From a virus: DNA of 21,392 nt. Shown piece by piece: positions 6,149-14,002 of the stretch (the stretch's first letter is position 1; each line of letters begins with the position of its first letter). The notes beneath the pieces were generated by a model. It had not been told where the DNA came from. It saw only the letters and a list, made by a program, of their open reading frames with translations, and searched no databases. The stretch covers positions 1 through 21,392 of the IMG/VR virus record IMGVR_UViG_3300046804_000302. One strand, 5' to 3'. The position numbers and the translations under genes are program-made.

Positions 6149-7096
6149 TTAGCTTGCTGTTACTGTTAATACTGCTGTTGTTGATGTTACGCTTGTAGAA
6201 CCTGCTGAAGATACTACGCAACGATATTTATCACCATTTGAATCTGCTGCACCAGCCGCAACTTGAGTTGCACCTGTTGTGTAAGAAGCTGTAGTGCCAC
6301 CAGTACCAGTTGATACGTTATTCCATGTAGTACCAGACTCAGTAGATTGTTGGATTTGCCATTGATATGTCAATGAACCAGCACCAGCTAATGATGCTGT
6401 AACAGAGAATGTTGCAGTAGCTGGAGCAACTTTACTGATACTTGCTGGTTGAGCTGTGATAGTGATTGTACCATCAACTGCTGTAGCATCGTCAGAACCA
6501 CCTGCACGTAATGTAGAACCAGAGTCACCAGTTGTAGCTTGTAGTTTGTCTGATTGACCACCTAAAGCAACTAAGCACTCTGCGTGTTTAGCAACTGAAC
6601 CATCTGCATTTGTCCATGAACGATATAACCACCAACCTGGACCTTTAAGTCCTCTTGCACGGTTTTCAGGTTGTTGTGCTTCATTGATATCAATGAAGAA
6701 TAAGTCCATACCGTTGTTGATGTGATCACCGTTACCAGCTGCTGTGTTCTCATTACCTTCAGCATTACGTTGTAAGTATTGAGCAGCATTACCTGTACCA
6801 GTAAATGTGATAGTGTTTGTACCTGCTTTAGCATGAGCTTCTGTATCTGATAACTTGATAACACCAGCTGCGCCGCCTGAAGCAACGTAGTATGTATTAC
6901 CTGATGTTAAACCAGCTAGAGATGTACCGCCTCCGTTAAAGTATACAACACCGTCACCTACTGCGAAACCAGTGTTTGAATTTGTTAGCGTGATAGTACT
7001 AGCTGATGTAGATACAGCTGATGTACCAAAGTACGCTTTCTTTGTGATGTACTTAGGCGCTGAAGCCAAAGCATCTGTTTTTCCCCATAAAGCCAT
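6149..7096 (-). CDS. Virion decoration-type protein with a C-terminal Ig-like domain
   Basis: The 315-aa protein starts MALWGKTDALASAPKY and contains FFIDINEAQQPENRARGLKG followed by GPGWWLYRSW (152-161) and HAECLVAL, the core of a protein shared by many marine T4-type phages and regarded as a virion structural component. Between the N-terminal tag and this core an extra Gly/Thr-rich beta module (about 28-105, with SGNTYYVASG and a TFTGTGN strand) is inserted, of a type common in phage fibres. The last 100 residues (about 212-315) form an Ig-like domain, with YQWQI (W246) and the partner YRCVV (C293). Ig-like domains of this sort sit on capsid surfaces (T4 Hoc) and are thought to bind glycans. 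It has AGGAG at the ribosome-binding position, a near-consensus late octamer upstream and a terminator downstream, as expected of an abundant late protein. Confidence 0.8.
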   Translation of the reverse strand: MALWGKTDALASAPKYITKKAYFGTSAVSTSASTITLTNSNTGFAVGDGVVYFNGGGTSLAGLTSGNTYYVASGGAAGVIKLSDTEAHAKAGTNTITFTGTGNAAQYLQRNAEGNENTAAGNGDHINNGMDLFFIDINEAQQPENRARGLKGPGWWLYRSWTNADGSVAKHAECLVALGGQSDKLQATTGDSGSTLRAGGSDDATAVDGTITITAQPASISKVAPATATFSVTASLAGAGSLTYQWQIQQSTESGTTWNNVSTGTGGTTASYTTGATQVAAGAADSNGDKYRCVVSSAGSTSVTSTTAVLTVTAS

Positions 7097-7119
7097 TTTT
7101 GTTTACTCCTTAAAAGTAT

Positions 7120-7127
7120 TATTTATT
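7120..7127 (-). promoter_or_regulatory. Near-consensus late promoter octamer before the Ig-domain gene
   Basis: AATAAATA (7 of 8 against TATAAATA) lies on the minus strand 24 bp before the ATG at 7096, followed by ATACTTTT and AGGAG. It overlaps the stop codon of the upstream 511-aa gene. The spacing matches the two better late promoters at 13762 and 20648. Confidence 0.4.
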
Positions 7128-8662
7128 TATTTTGGTAAGTGTAGTGTGTACTCTCTACCATCGATAGAGTTGTCTTTACCTACACCCTTTTGTCTAGCAC
7201 CTGACTTAGATCCATGTGGTCTGCCACGTCCACGTTTCTCTTGTTTTTCATTATCAGGTTTCTCATCACCTTCATCATCTTTTTGATTACTACCGCCGTA
7301 TGCAGTACCCTTATTTAAAGTAATATGAGGGTGCTTGTCATCCGCCTTATAGTCCTTGTCATAAGCAGACTTTGTAGCTGCTCTTAATCTTTGTGCATCA
7401 CGTAGATCATCGATCTTACCTTCATCCATAACTGCAAGCGTAGCTTTTAGGTATGGTGACATCTCAGCTGAAACATCTTCTGCTACTGATTTGTATGTGT
7501 TAGCTTTACCTTGTTGGTATGCAGCCTTAGTTGCACCCGGTAGAGCAGCAACAGCACCAACTGTTTTAGCGATAGTACCTATTGCTTGACCACCTAATTC
7601 AGCTGTACCTTTACCAGCATCTTTTAGTTCGTTACCAACACGTGCAATACCTTTTACGATCTTACCAGTAAATGTACCTGCTTCTTCGATCTCTTCTGCT
7701 TCTTCACCTAATTTTTTATTTGCATGTGCTAAAGCTTTTGTAGTTTTAGATAGCTGATGAGCAGCTGCATCATGAAAACTTTTAGCTTTTTCATATTTAG
7801 GACCATCTTTCTTTTTGCTTGCATCCATTCTTTTTTGTAGTTCATCTACATCAAACTTTCTTGCATTAATACTATGGGTTCCATGATGACCTGTAGCCAT
7901 ATCTTTATATTTCTGATATGAATCTTTTGATAATTCATCGATCTGTTCTACTTCTTCTTTAGCTAACTTGTCAATAGCTGTATCGATACCTTTTTCTCTA
8001 TTGCTAATACGTTTAGCATCAAATGGTCTCATTGTTTGTTGCCATTTAAGATCTTTAGTTGCCTTCTTAGCGTATGAACCTAATGCTCCTTTTGATAATT
8101 CATCTATCTGTTCTACTTCTTCACCGATAGAACCAGCTGGTTGACCTTTAGCTTTGTTCTTATCTTTTGGCATTGTCGATGTACCTTTTGGAGCAGAAGC
8201 ACCAGTCTTTACACCAGAAGCAGGGAATGCTTTCTCAACTTCATGTTTGTAAGTGCCTTCGCCTAACTGTGCTAACTTACCTTCAATAGCTTCTACTTCT
8301 TCTTTAGAAAGCACTGATTGTAAACCGCGTTGTGCTAAAGCTTTAGCACGGTCCATTTCATGGCCTTTTTCTACCGGCTTCTTGAAGTTTGTAGGATCAT
8401 AATGATGTTTAGGATGACCGTAATGTTTATGGAACTCATCATGACTCATGTCTTTAAGATCCATTGCAAGCTCTTTCATCTTGCCTTCATCAAGCTCTTC
8501 AATTTGTTCTGCTTCTTCTTTACATTCAAGTTTAGCGCCAGCACGTAATGCTTTTAAATCATCTGAATCGATTTTATCTTTATCACCAGCTAAACCAGCG
8601 ATCTTCTTTTGCTTAGGAGAAAGTTCCTTAGCTTCCTTTAAATAGTCGTTAAACTTTAACAT
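7127..8662 (-). CDS. 511-aa repeat protein with capsid-targeting-like N-terminus (predicted internal head protein)
   Basis: No enzymatic domain is recognisable. The N-terminus MLKFNDYLKEAKEL closely parallels the T4 internal-protein targeting sequence (MKTYQEFIAEA), with LKE-A as a gp21-type (L/I)-x-E site. The body is highly charged and Lys/His-rich. Two copies of the unit EEVEQIDELSK are seen at residues 181 and 236, each followed by a Y/K-rich helix (GSYAKKATKDL; QKYKDMATGHH), with looser copies near 48 (EEAEQIEEL) and 320 (EEAEEIEEA). Each holds an I-x-E site. A glycine/alanine segment lies at about 330-385. Near the C-terminus KRGRGRPHG (476-484) is an AT-hook-like DNA-binding motif. The start overlaps the stop of the 935-aa gene (TAATG). 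Packaging and proteolysis in the prohead are inferred. Confidence 0.75.
   Translation of the reverse strand: MLKFNDYLKEAKELSPKQKKIAGLAGDKDKIDSDDLKALRAGAKLECKEEAEQIEELDEGKMKELAMDLKDMSHDEFHKHYGHPKHHYDPTNFKKPVEKGHEMDRAKALAQRGLQSVLSKEEVEAIEGKLAQLGEGTYKHEVEKAFPASGVKTGASAPKGTSTMPKDKNKAKGQPAGSIGEEVEQIDELSKGALGSYAKKATKDLKWQQTMRPFDAKRISNREKGIDTAIDKLAKEEVEQIDELSKDSYQKYKDMATGHHGTHSINARKFDVDELQKRMDASKKKDGPKYEKAKSFHDAAAHQLSKTTKALAHANKKLGEEAEEIEEAGTFTGKIVKGIARVGNELKDAGKGTAELGGQAIGTIAKTVGAVAALPGATKAAYQQGKANTYKSVAEDVSAEMSPYLKATLAVMDEGKIDDLRDAQRLRAATKSAYDKDYKADDKHPHITLNKGTAYGGSNQKDDEGDEKPDNEKQEKRGRGRPHGSKSGARQKGVGKDNSIDGREYTLHLPK
7892..8122 (-). repeat. Two coding repeats of the EEVEQIDELSK module
   Basis: Units at 8122-8057 and 7957-7892 encode EEVEQIDELSK followed by an 11-residue helix ending in A-T; the first eleven residues are identical. 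The same unit recurs three times in the neighbouring 935-aa gene, so the repeats span two genes. Confidence 0.8.
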
Positions 8663-11469
8663 TACTTAGCTCCTTTTGTTGAATGCTTTTTAGAGTCGAA
8701 CTTTGTCCATGTTTCGTCATGTGGCATATCGACTTCATTTAATTTTTTAACATGGTGCATAACTTCAGCATGATCTAAAGATCTATTAGAATCTCTTTGA
8801 CCTTCAAAGTCTGTGATATGAGCCTTCGTTACGTTCTTACCATGTTTCTTTACTAGTTCTTTTGCAATAGCTGCATAGTCATCATGACCTTCAACTACTG
8901 TTTCTTCTGTATACTTTTCTACATCTGATGTTTTTGTAGCATGTGATGCACGGTGTTTAGCTTTGTTTCTACCATACTTCTTATAGAATGTATATGCATC
9001 AAGGTTCTTCATATCATCTTCTTCAGATTTACTTAAGAACGCTTCTTTCATGCCCATCATTTTCTTCTTCTCAACTGCATCTTTTTCTGGAGTCTCAATA
9101 CCCTTTTCTAAGTATTTGGGAGTTTGTTTATCTCCATTAAATGCTTTTTGAGCAACTTCTCTATTCTTAAAGAATGTAGCTAATACTTTATGACCACGAG
9201 ATTCTTCTACAGCTTCTTCTCTGATATGTTTGTTTCTATCATCTACTGATGTTTGTGATTTACTATTGAAACCACTTACAGCAGATTTAGTATAACCCTT
9301 TTTCCAAATACTGCCAGTTCTATTGATGAATGTCTTTTCGCTAGGTCTTGGCTTACGTGTAGGTAATGTTTCAACTTTACCACCCTTTTTTAAGTAAGCA
9401 GCAATAGCTGTTTGATACTGTTTATCAGTATATGCTTCTGCCAATGACTTATGTGGTACAGATGTCTTTTGTGTACCATATGAACCACCATGGAAGTGTA
9501 CTGTATCATTGTCACGTGTTGCTTTCCACTTACGACCTGTCTCATCTTTAAATGAATGTGATTCACCGTGTTTTAACTTAGCGATTGGCTCATGGTGTTC
9601 AGGATGTAGAGGGATTGAGAATGATTTACCGTGGTTAACAGTCTTCATTGTACCCCAATCATACTTACGTGTAGATACTGTTGCTTCTTCGATCTGCTCT
9701 TCTTTAAGTGATCTCTCTGCACGCTCATCACCTTTAACTCTGTTTGATAGCTTACGCATATCATCTTTATCTGTCTTCTTATAAGGGTTTTGATGGATGT
9801 CATATGCACGATCTACATCTTTACCAGCTTTATCTCTGTAAGATTGGTATGTACTCTTGTTTAGTTCATCGATCTGTACTTCTTCCTTAGCCATCTTAGT
9901 AGTAGCTTTAGGGATATTAACTAAACGTTTGTTAGCGCGAGCAAACTCCTTATTAGCTAGATCATGTTTCTTTTTAGAAGCATCCCAATCACTAGCTGCA
10001 GTATGTTGTAATGATTGTGCAGTATACTCTTTACCTTGATAAGCACCAGAAGCCGCATCATGTGCAGCTTTGTTTACATAATTAGCAAGAGTTTTCTTAG
10101 ATAACTCAGTGATAGTTTCTTCTTTAGTTAACTTATCAACAGCTTTAGCAATACCAGTTTCACGTTTCCATGATTTTGATAGGTATTTTCTATGTAGTCT
10201 TTCAAAGCTATCTTTCTTAGATTGTTTACGTGCTTTGTCACCTTGGTTTTCAAAGTCAGTTGCAATTTGACCCATATAGCGAGAATCTTTAGCAGCTTTG
10301 TTTACATATGAACCTAAAGTCTTCTTAGATAACTCATTGATAGTCTCTTCACCTAATGCAGCCATAACACGTTTGTTACCATGTTTATTGTTTAAGATGT
10401 GGCTAATAGCATGTTCTTTAGTTCTGAACTCTGAAGTATCGATGATCTTGTGTTGTTGTTTGATGATACCACGAAGTGTGCCGATATCATGTTTCTTTAG
10501 AGAATCATATTCTTTTTTGATATCTTCATGTAACTCTTTAAACTTAGACCATGCTTCTTTCTCACCATCATATGAATGCAATAGTTTTGAATTATGAAGA
10601 TCTTTAACAGATGGATTGCTCTTCTTATTATGTAATACATGCCATTTATCAGATGACTTAGTTAAGATAACATGACCACCTGATTTATGAGGTGCATCTG
10701 CTTTAACTTCATGCTTAGCGATTAGTTCCACACTTTCTTTTAACTTAGCTACTCTGTGTTTGTGCATCTTAACGATATCACCGCTAGCAGTTTTAATATG
10801 CCACATATCACCAGTGCGTGATGAAGATGAGCCAACAACTGTACCGTGTTTACCAGAATCAAGACCAGAACCAGCTAATACGGCAGCTTTATGACCAACC
10901 GCTACTTTAGCATCACGATCGATAGGACCATGATCATAACCTTCTTTAAAGTCTTTAACTTCTTTTTTCTTTTGTGTTAAAGGGATAGGTGGATTTAATA
11001 CCTTCTTCTTATCGACTACGTCTGTACCAATACCTTTATACTCTACAGCTTCTGATAGGTCTGCATAGCATGTTTTATGTGGGCATTTATCTACGTGACG
11101 TTTAAAATGTTCTGCGTCTTCTTTTGATTTGAATTTAAAGAATGCTCCTTTATCTGAGTGACCAGCCCACTGACCACCATGATGCATTGCGCCAGTCTTA
11201 ACATGTTCAATATCTTTTGGATGTGGAACTTCATCATACTTAGAACCATCAGATACATGTACTAAATGTTCTTCTTTAGCCTCATTTACAGACTCATTCT
11301 TTTGTGCACCATAATATGCACCCTTTGCCATCTCAATACGTTCAGCTTTAGTCTTACTAGCAAACTTTGGATTCTTAGAATGTACAAAATCGTCGATCCA
11401 TTTTTCAATAGGATCTGATGGTTTTAAAACTTCGTTAATCTGTGATATAAATTCTTTTAAAGACTTCAT
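8662..11469 (-). CDS. 935-aa modular basic protein, predicted internal head polyprotein
   Basis: The second largest shape in the window is a hydrophilic, Lys/His-rich mosaic without a known enzyme. Its start, MKSLKEFISQINEVLKPSD, is tag-like, with INE-V as the nearest cleavage motif. I see modules in order: KW-rich helix (20-60); an H/C segment with HVDKCPHKTCYADLSEA (about 70-141); a beta-like unit with GTVVGSSSSRTGDMWHI (about 180-245); a unit with GGHVILTKSSDKWHVLHN (about 255-310); three ELSKKTL/ELNKSTY repeats at 374, 450 and 529; and a unit with YQTAIAAYLKKGGKVETLP (about 680-735). Sites of the (L/I)-x-E type fall at joints: LSE-A 138, LKE-S 243, INE-L, ITE-L, IDE-L, IEE-A 593, LAE-A 676, LNE-V 910. 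Both ends are TAATG overlaps, with Dps upstream and the 511-aa gene downstream. The polyprotein idea is inference; a scaffold or DNA-binding core protein is the alternative. Confidence 0.75.
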   Translation of the reverse strand: MKSLKEFISQINEVLKPSDPIEKWIDDFVHSKNPKFASKTKAERIEMAKGAYYGAQKNESVNEAKEEHLVHVSDGSKYDEVPHPKDIEHVKTGAMHHGGQWAGHSDKGAFFKFKSKEDAEHFKRHVDKCPHKTCYADLSEAVEYKGIGTDVVDKKKVLNPPIPLTQKKKEVKDFKEGYDHGPIDRDAKVAVGHKAAVLAGSGLDSGKHGTVVGSSSSRTGDMWHIKTASGDIVKMHKHRVAKLKESVELIAKHEVKADAPHKSGGHVILTKSSDKWHVLHNKKSNPSVKDLHNSKLLHSYDGEKEAWSKFKELHEDIKKEYDSLKKHDIGTLRGIIKQQHKIIDTSEFRTKEHAISHILNNKHGNKRVMAALGEETINELSKKTLGSYVNKAAKDSRYMGQIATDFENQGDKARKQSKKDSFERLHRKYLSKSWKRETGIAKAVDKLTKEETITELSKKTLANYVNKAAHDAASGAYQGKEYTAQSLQHTAASDWDASKKKHDLANKEFARANKRLVNIPKATTKMAKEEVQIDELNKSTYQSYRDKAGKDVDRAYDIHQNPYKKTDKDDMRKLSNRVKGDERAERSLKEEQIEEATVSTRKYDWGTMKTVNHGKSFSIPLHPEHHEPIAKLKHGESHSFKDETGRKWKATRDNDTVHFHGGSYGTQKTSVPHKSLAEAYTDKQYQTAIAAYLKKGGKVETLPTRKPRPSEKTFINRTGSIWKKGYTKSAVSGFNSKSQTSVDDRNKHIREEAVEESRGHKVLATFFKNREVAQKAFNGDKQTPKYLEKGIETPEKDAVEKKKMMGMKEAFLSKSEEDDMKNLDAYTFYKKYGRNKAKHRASHATKTSDVEKYTEETVVEGHDDYAAIAKELVKKHGKNVTKAHITDFEGQRDSNRSLDHAEVMHHVKKLNEVDMPHDETWTKFDSKKHSTKGAK
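9820..10350 (-). repeat. Three coding repeats of the EE-x-I-x-EL-x-K module
   Basis: Units begin at 10350 (EETINELSKKTLGSYVNKAA), 10122 (EETITELSKKTLANYVNKAA) and 9885 (EEVQIDELNKSTYQSYRDKA). The first two differ at only three of 20 residues. Each is followed by about 55 residues of variable helix, then the next unit. Confidence 0.85.
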
Positions 11470-11921
11470 TATACTTCTCCGAGGTTTTTAATACTAGCAT
11501 GTAGCTGCCACTCAAACTTTTTATGCTTGTCCATACGATCAGCTACAAAGTTAGCAAGGCCTTGTTGTTTTTGTAATGTTGCTTCATCAAATAAAGCAGA
11601 AAGGCTTTGTAATAGCTGTGTATTTGCTTGTAATAAACTAACACACATGTCTACACATGTTTCTGGTTTAGCTGAATCTTCTGTAATAGTCTTGTATCCA
11701 TATAACTCCATTAAACTTACAGGAGCATATACATCAAGCTTTCTTAATTCTTCTGCAAATGGATCTACAGCACCATACACGTCTTCATAGATCTCACCGA
11801 AGAAGTCATGGAATTGGCTGAAGTGAATGCCTTCCACGTTCCAATGATGTGAATGAGCTTTAAAGTACATGATAAACGTATTACCAAGTACTAACTTTAA
11901 TGATGCGACTAATTTATCCAT
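11469..11921 (-). CDS. dps: Dps-like ferritin-fold protein
   Basis: The 150-aa protein belongs to the Dps/ferritin-like family, whose dodecamers oxidise and store iron and often protect DNA. The signature runs HHWNVEGIHFSQFHDFFGEIY...VDPFAEEL. Set against E. coli Dps, the ferroxidase ligands H26, H38, D53 and E57 are present, but the place of the acidic residue four after the second histidine is Gly42, with E43 next to it, so iron-site geometry may be altered. There is no lysine-rich DNA-binding tail at either end. It lies between two genes for predicted internal or modular proteins and ends in a TAATG overlap with the 935-aa gene, so it is probably made late with them. Whether it protects phage DNA, handles iron or sits in the virion cannot be told. 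Confidence 0.85.
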   Translation of the reverse strand: MDKLVASLKLVLGNTFIMYFKAHSHHWNVEGIHFSQFHDFFGEIYEDVYGAVDPFAEELRKLDVYAPVSLMELYGYKTITEDSAKPETCVDMCVSLLQANTQLLQSLSALFDEATLQKQQGLANFVADRMDKHKKFEWQLHASIKNLGEV

Positions 11922-11929
11922 TTACCTAT

Positions 11930-13729
11930 TTATTCCTTTGCTAATCTACGCTTTGTTAATTGATCAAAGTCAAAGTCGACGTTTTCTTTCTTTTGCTTTT
12001 CCATAAATGCTGAGAATGTATGGTCTCTTGTACCACCACCCAGTCTGTCAGCATCTTTCTTTTTAGGAGCTAATTCAGGTGGAAGAGGTTTAACTTTAGC
12101 TATCGTATCAGAACCAACTTCTCCTTCAGCTACAAACTTAGTAGCAAAGTCTTCATCCATTAGATCGCCTTGTACTGACTCAGTTGCATACATTACTTTT
12201 CTACGACGTAGATGATGGTCAGTAGCTAGTGTGTGGCCAGGCGCAGTTTGTGGATGACGTGGCCATTGTGGCTCAAGGTCATCTATTTGTTGGCCAATAT
12301 TTGGGTCGATAGGCATGCTTACTTCTTTTGCAGAAGGCATAACACCACGATCTTTCTTAAACATCTTCATTACGTCTTGGTATCTGCGAGCGCTCTTACC
12401 AATGTTTTCGTTGCTATGTTTACCGATGTCAAGATCTTCTTTGATCTTGTCTGCATGAGGTTTAATCATGTCGTCAAGCGTTTTACCATGTTTTGCCCAT
12501 ACTTCTTGATGTGCATCAAACTTACCAAGGTGTACTAATGTATCCTTAGCTTGGATATGTGCAGCTTTCCAAGTCTTTAATTTATCGACTGAAGGGTTAT
12601 CACCATATTGACCATGCAACTCCATGTATGCGTCTGTTGTCTTAACAGCTTTTAACATACCAACTGGATCTTTAACATCTTTAGTTGATAGCTCAAATGC
12701 TTTTGCAGTGTCTGAGCAGTGATGGAAGTTCTTTGTAGTATAACCTTTATAGCAGAATTGCTTAGGATCTACAGCCTCTTTTAGTTTATGTTGGTCGTAC
12801 TCTTTATCTAAAGCATGTTTACGACGAATTAACTCAGATGAAAGATCTGCATCTTTATGAGTGTTCTTGTCTAGTTGAAGATCTTGGATAGCTTTTGATT
12901 TAGCTTTATAATCTCCGTGTGGATCATTAGCATTTAATGAAGATTCTGGGATGCAGTTAGGAACTGTCTTACCGTTTTTCTTTTTAAGACCTAGTTGTTT
13001 GTAGCCTTTCCAGCAAGCTTCAACTAGGTTTACATCTTTAACCCATTTTCTATGAAGGTCACCAGACTTGTCAACTACCACTAAGTAGTTTGCGCCTCTG
13101 TCCATGATTTCATACTCTACACCAGCAGATTCAACGATATCACCGATATGGTAGATCTCGCCTTTAAAGTACTTGTCTCTTAATGTATCGATAGAGAACT
13201 TAACTTCTTCCTTGATAGCTTCAAGGCCAAACGTTTGTCTCATCTCATTGAATAGACGCTTAGCATCGATGTCTCTGAATGATGACGGCATGTTCTTTTT
13301 GAATGAAGTGTAGTCACCCTTTGTGATGATTGACTTCATCTTGATCTCATTGAGGTCTTCAGATACAACTACTTGTACTGACTCCATGAGGTTCTTTGTG
13401 ATTGCTTTTTTGGATTCTTCTGAAGTAACTACTATGACGTTCTTGTACCTCTTTTTAAGGCTCGCAACTTCCTCTTCCAATGTGCCTTTTAAAGGTACAA
13501 AGTTAACACCATTAAACATGATGTCTAAGAAGTGTTGTTGTCTGTCAGTGGGTAGACTGCCTGAGGACTCTTTGATGTATACGGCATGGTCAGCATTATT
13601 GAGTTTTACTAGCTTCTCAACTAGTTTAAAGCCTAATTCATGCTGAGCTGTTGGAGGTGAAAAGCTATCAAAAGAGATCACGATGCTCTTTGACGGCAAT
13701 TCTTTTACGAGTTGTCTATAGTTCTTCAT
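11930..13729 (-). CDS. 599-aa modular protein with N-terminal cytidylyltransferase-like domain
   Basis: Residues about 12-125 look like the nucleotidyltransferase Rossmann fold: a hydrophobic strand SIVISFDSFSPPTAQHE, in which TAQH stands where active enzymes have H/T-x-G-H, so the glycine is missing, and no ISxTxxR motif follows. The domain may be inactive. Further on come the block ACWKGYKQLGLKKKNGKTVP (238-257), familiar from many myophage proteins, a related FCYKGYTTKNFHHCSDTAKAF block (325-345) with Cys and His that could bind metal, and a disordered, charged C-terminal third. LKE-A at 316-319 separates two modules, as in the neighbouring predicted internal proteins. The N-terminus MKNYRQLVKEL is only loosely tag-like. 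An exact late octamer lies 33 bp upstream. Function unknown; a packaged or prohead-associated protein is plausible. Confidence 0.7.
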   Translation of the reverse strand: MKNYRQLVKELPSKSIVISFDSFSPPTAQHELGFKLVEKLVKLNNADHAVYIKESSGSLPTDRQQHFLDIMFNGVNFVPLKGTLEEEVASLKKRYKNVIVVTSEESKKAITKNLMESVQVVVSEDLNEIKMKSIITKGDYTSFKKNMPSSFRDIDAKRLFNEMRQTFGLEAIKEEVKFSIDTLRDKYFKGEIYHIGDIVESAGVEYEIMDRGANYLVVVDKSGDLHRKWVKDVNLVEACWKGYKQLGLKKKNGKTVPNCIPESSLNANDPHGDYKAKSKAIQDLQLDKNTHKDADLSSELIRRKHALDKEYDQHKLKEAVDPKQFCYKGYTTKNFHHCSDTAKAFELSTKDVKDPVGMLKAVKTTDAYMELHGQYGDNPSVDKLKTWKAAHIQAKDTLVHLGKFDAHQEVWAKHGKTLDDMIKPHADKIKEDLDIGKHSNENIGKSARRYQDVMKMFKKDRGVMPSAKEVSMPIDPNIGQQIDDLEPQWPRHPQTAPGHTLATDHHLRRRKVMYATESVQGDLMDEDFATKFVAEGEVGSDTIAKVKPLPPELAPKKKDADRLGGGTRDHTFSAFMEKQKKENVDFDFDQLTKRRLAKE

Positions 13730-13761
13730 TTTTATCCATCTATATAATTAATATCTAGTAT

Positions 13762-13769
13762 TATTTATA
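13762..13769 (-). promoter_or_regulatory. T4-type late promoter octamer before the 599-aa gene
   Basis: Exact TATAAATA on the minus strand, 33 bp before the ATG at 13729, followed by ATACTAG; a GGAT lies before the ATG. It overlaps the stop of the 78-aa gene. This should drive the late run of genes down to at least the 511-aa protein. Confidence 0.7.
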
Positions 13770-14001
13770 CGGCCGAGAGTATCACTTTTGTAATATTTAC
13801 GACCCATCTTGAAGTTACCTCATCTCCTGCAAGCTCGTCGTTAGCTTGTACATCACCGATTTGAGCTACTAGGTCTTTGAATTCTGCCTCTGTAAGTACA
13901 CCAGAATTGAATTGTTCTGTGATATCGTGTAGTTGAGTAGCCAATGCACCTTTAATTCCAGGCTCTCCCATTGCTTCTTGTAATTCTGCTAAGATTGACA
14001 T
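13765..14001 (-). CDS. Small phage protein, function unknown
   Basis: The 78-aa acidic protein (MSILAELQEAMGEPGIKG) has two predicted helices with the block FNSGVLTEAEFKDLVAQIGD and a hydrophobic C-terminal stretch, WVVNITKVILSAV, too short and broken to call a membrane helix. I do not recognise a family, though the GVLTEAEFK-x-L pattern resembles short SHOCT-like oligomerisation helices and small phage proteins of similar size. Its ATG comes one base after the lipoprotein stop (TAATATG), so it is translated from the same message. Confidence 0.6.
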   Translation of the reverse strand: MSILAELQEAMGEPGIKGALATQLHDITEQFNSGVLTEAEFKDLVAQIGDVQANDELAGDEVTSRWVVNITKVILSAV

Positions 14002-14002
14002 A

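Noticed and set aside
6571-6885. 104-aa minus-strand frame inside the Ig-domain gene
   Set aside because: It is a shifted reading of a low-complexity Thr/Ala-rich coding region, with no ribosome-binding site and no recognisable protein.
9509-9784. Plus-strand frames opposite the 935-aa and 511-aa genes (also 9857-10039, 10298-10597, 8360-8548)
   Set aside because: They are shadows of Lys/Glu/Ser-rich coding sequence with no initiation signals and no known domain.
7892-10350. Repeats in the two large genes as a possible CRISPR or tandem DNA array
   Set aside because: The similarity is at protein level, in frame, with irregular spacing of about 165-240 bp and degenerate codons; there are no short identical DNA repeats with uniform spacers.
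11927-11934. AATAAATA late-promoter-like octamer before dps
   Set aside because: It sits only six bases from the ATG at 11921 and overlaps the upstream stop, so the transcript would start at or after the start codon. Dps is better explained by read-through from 13762.
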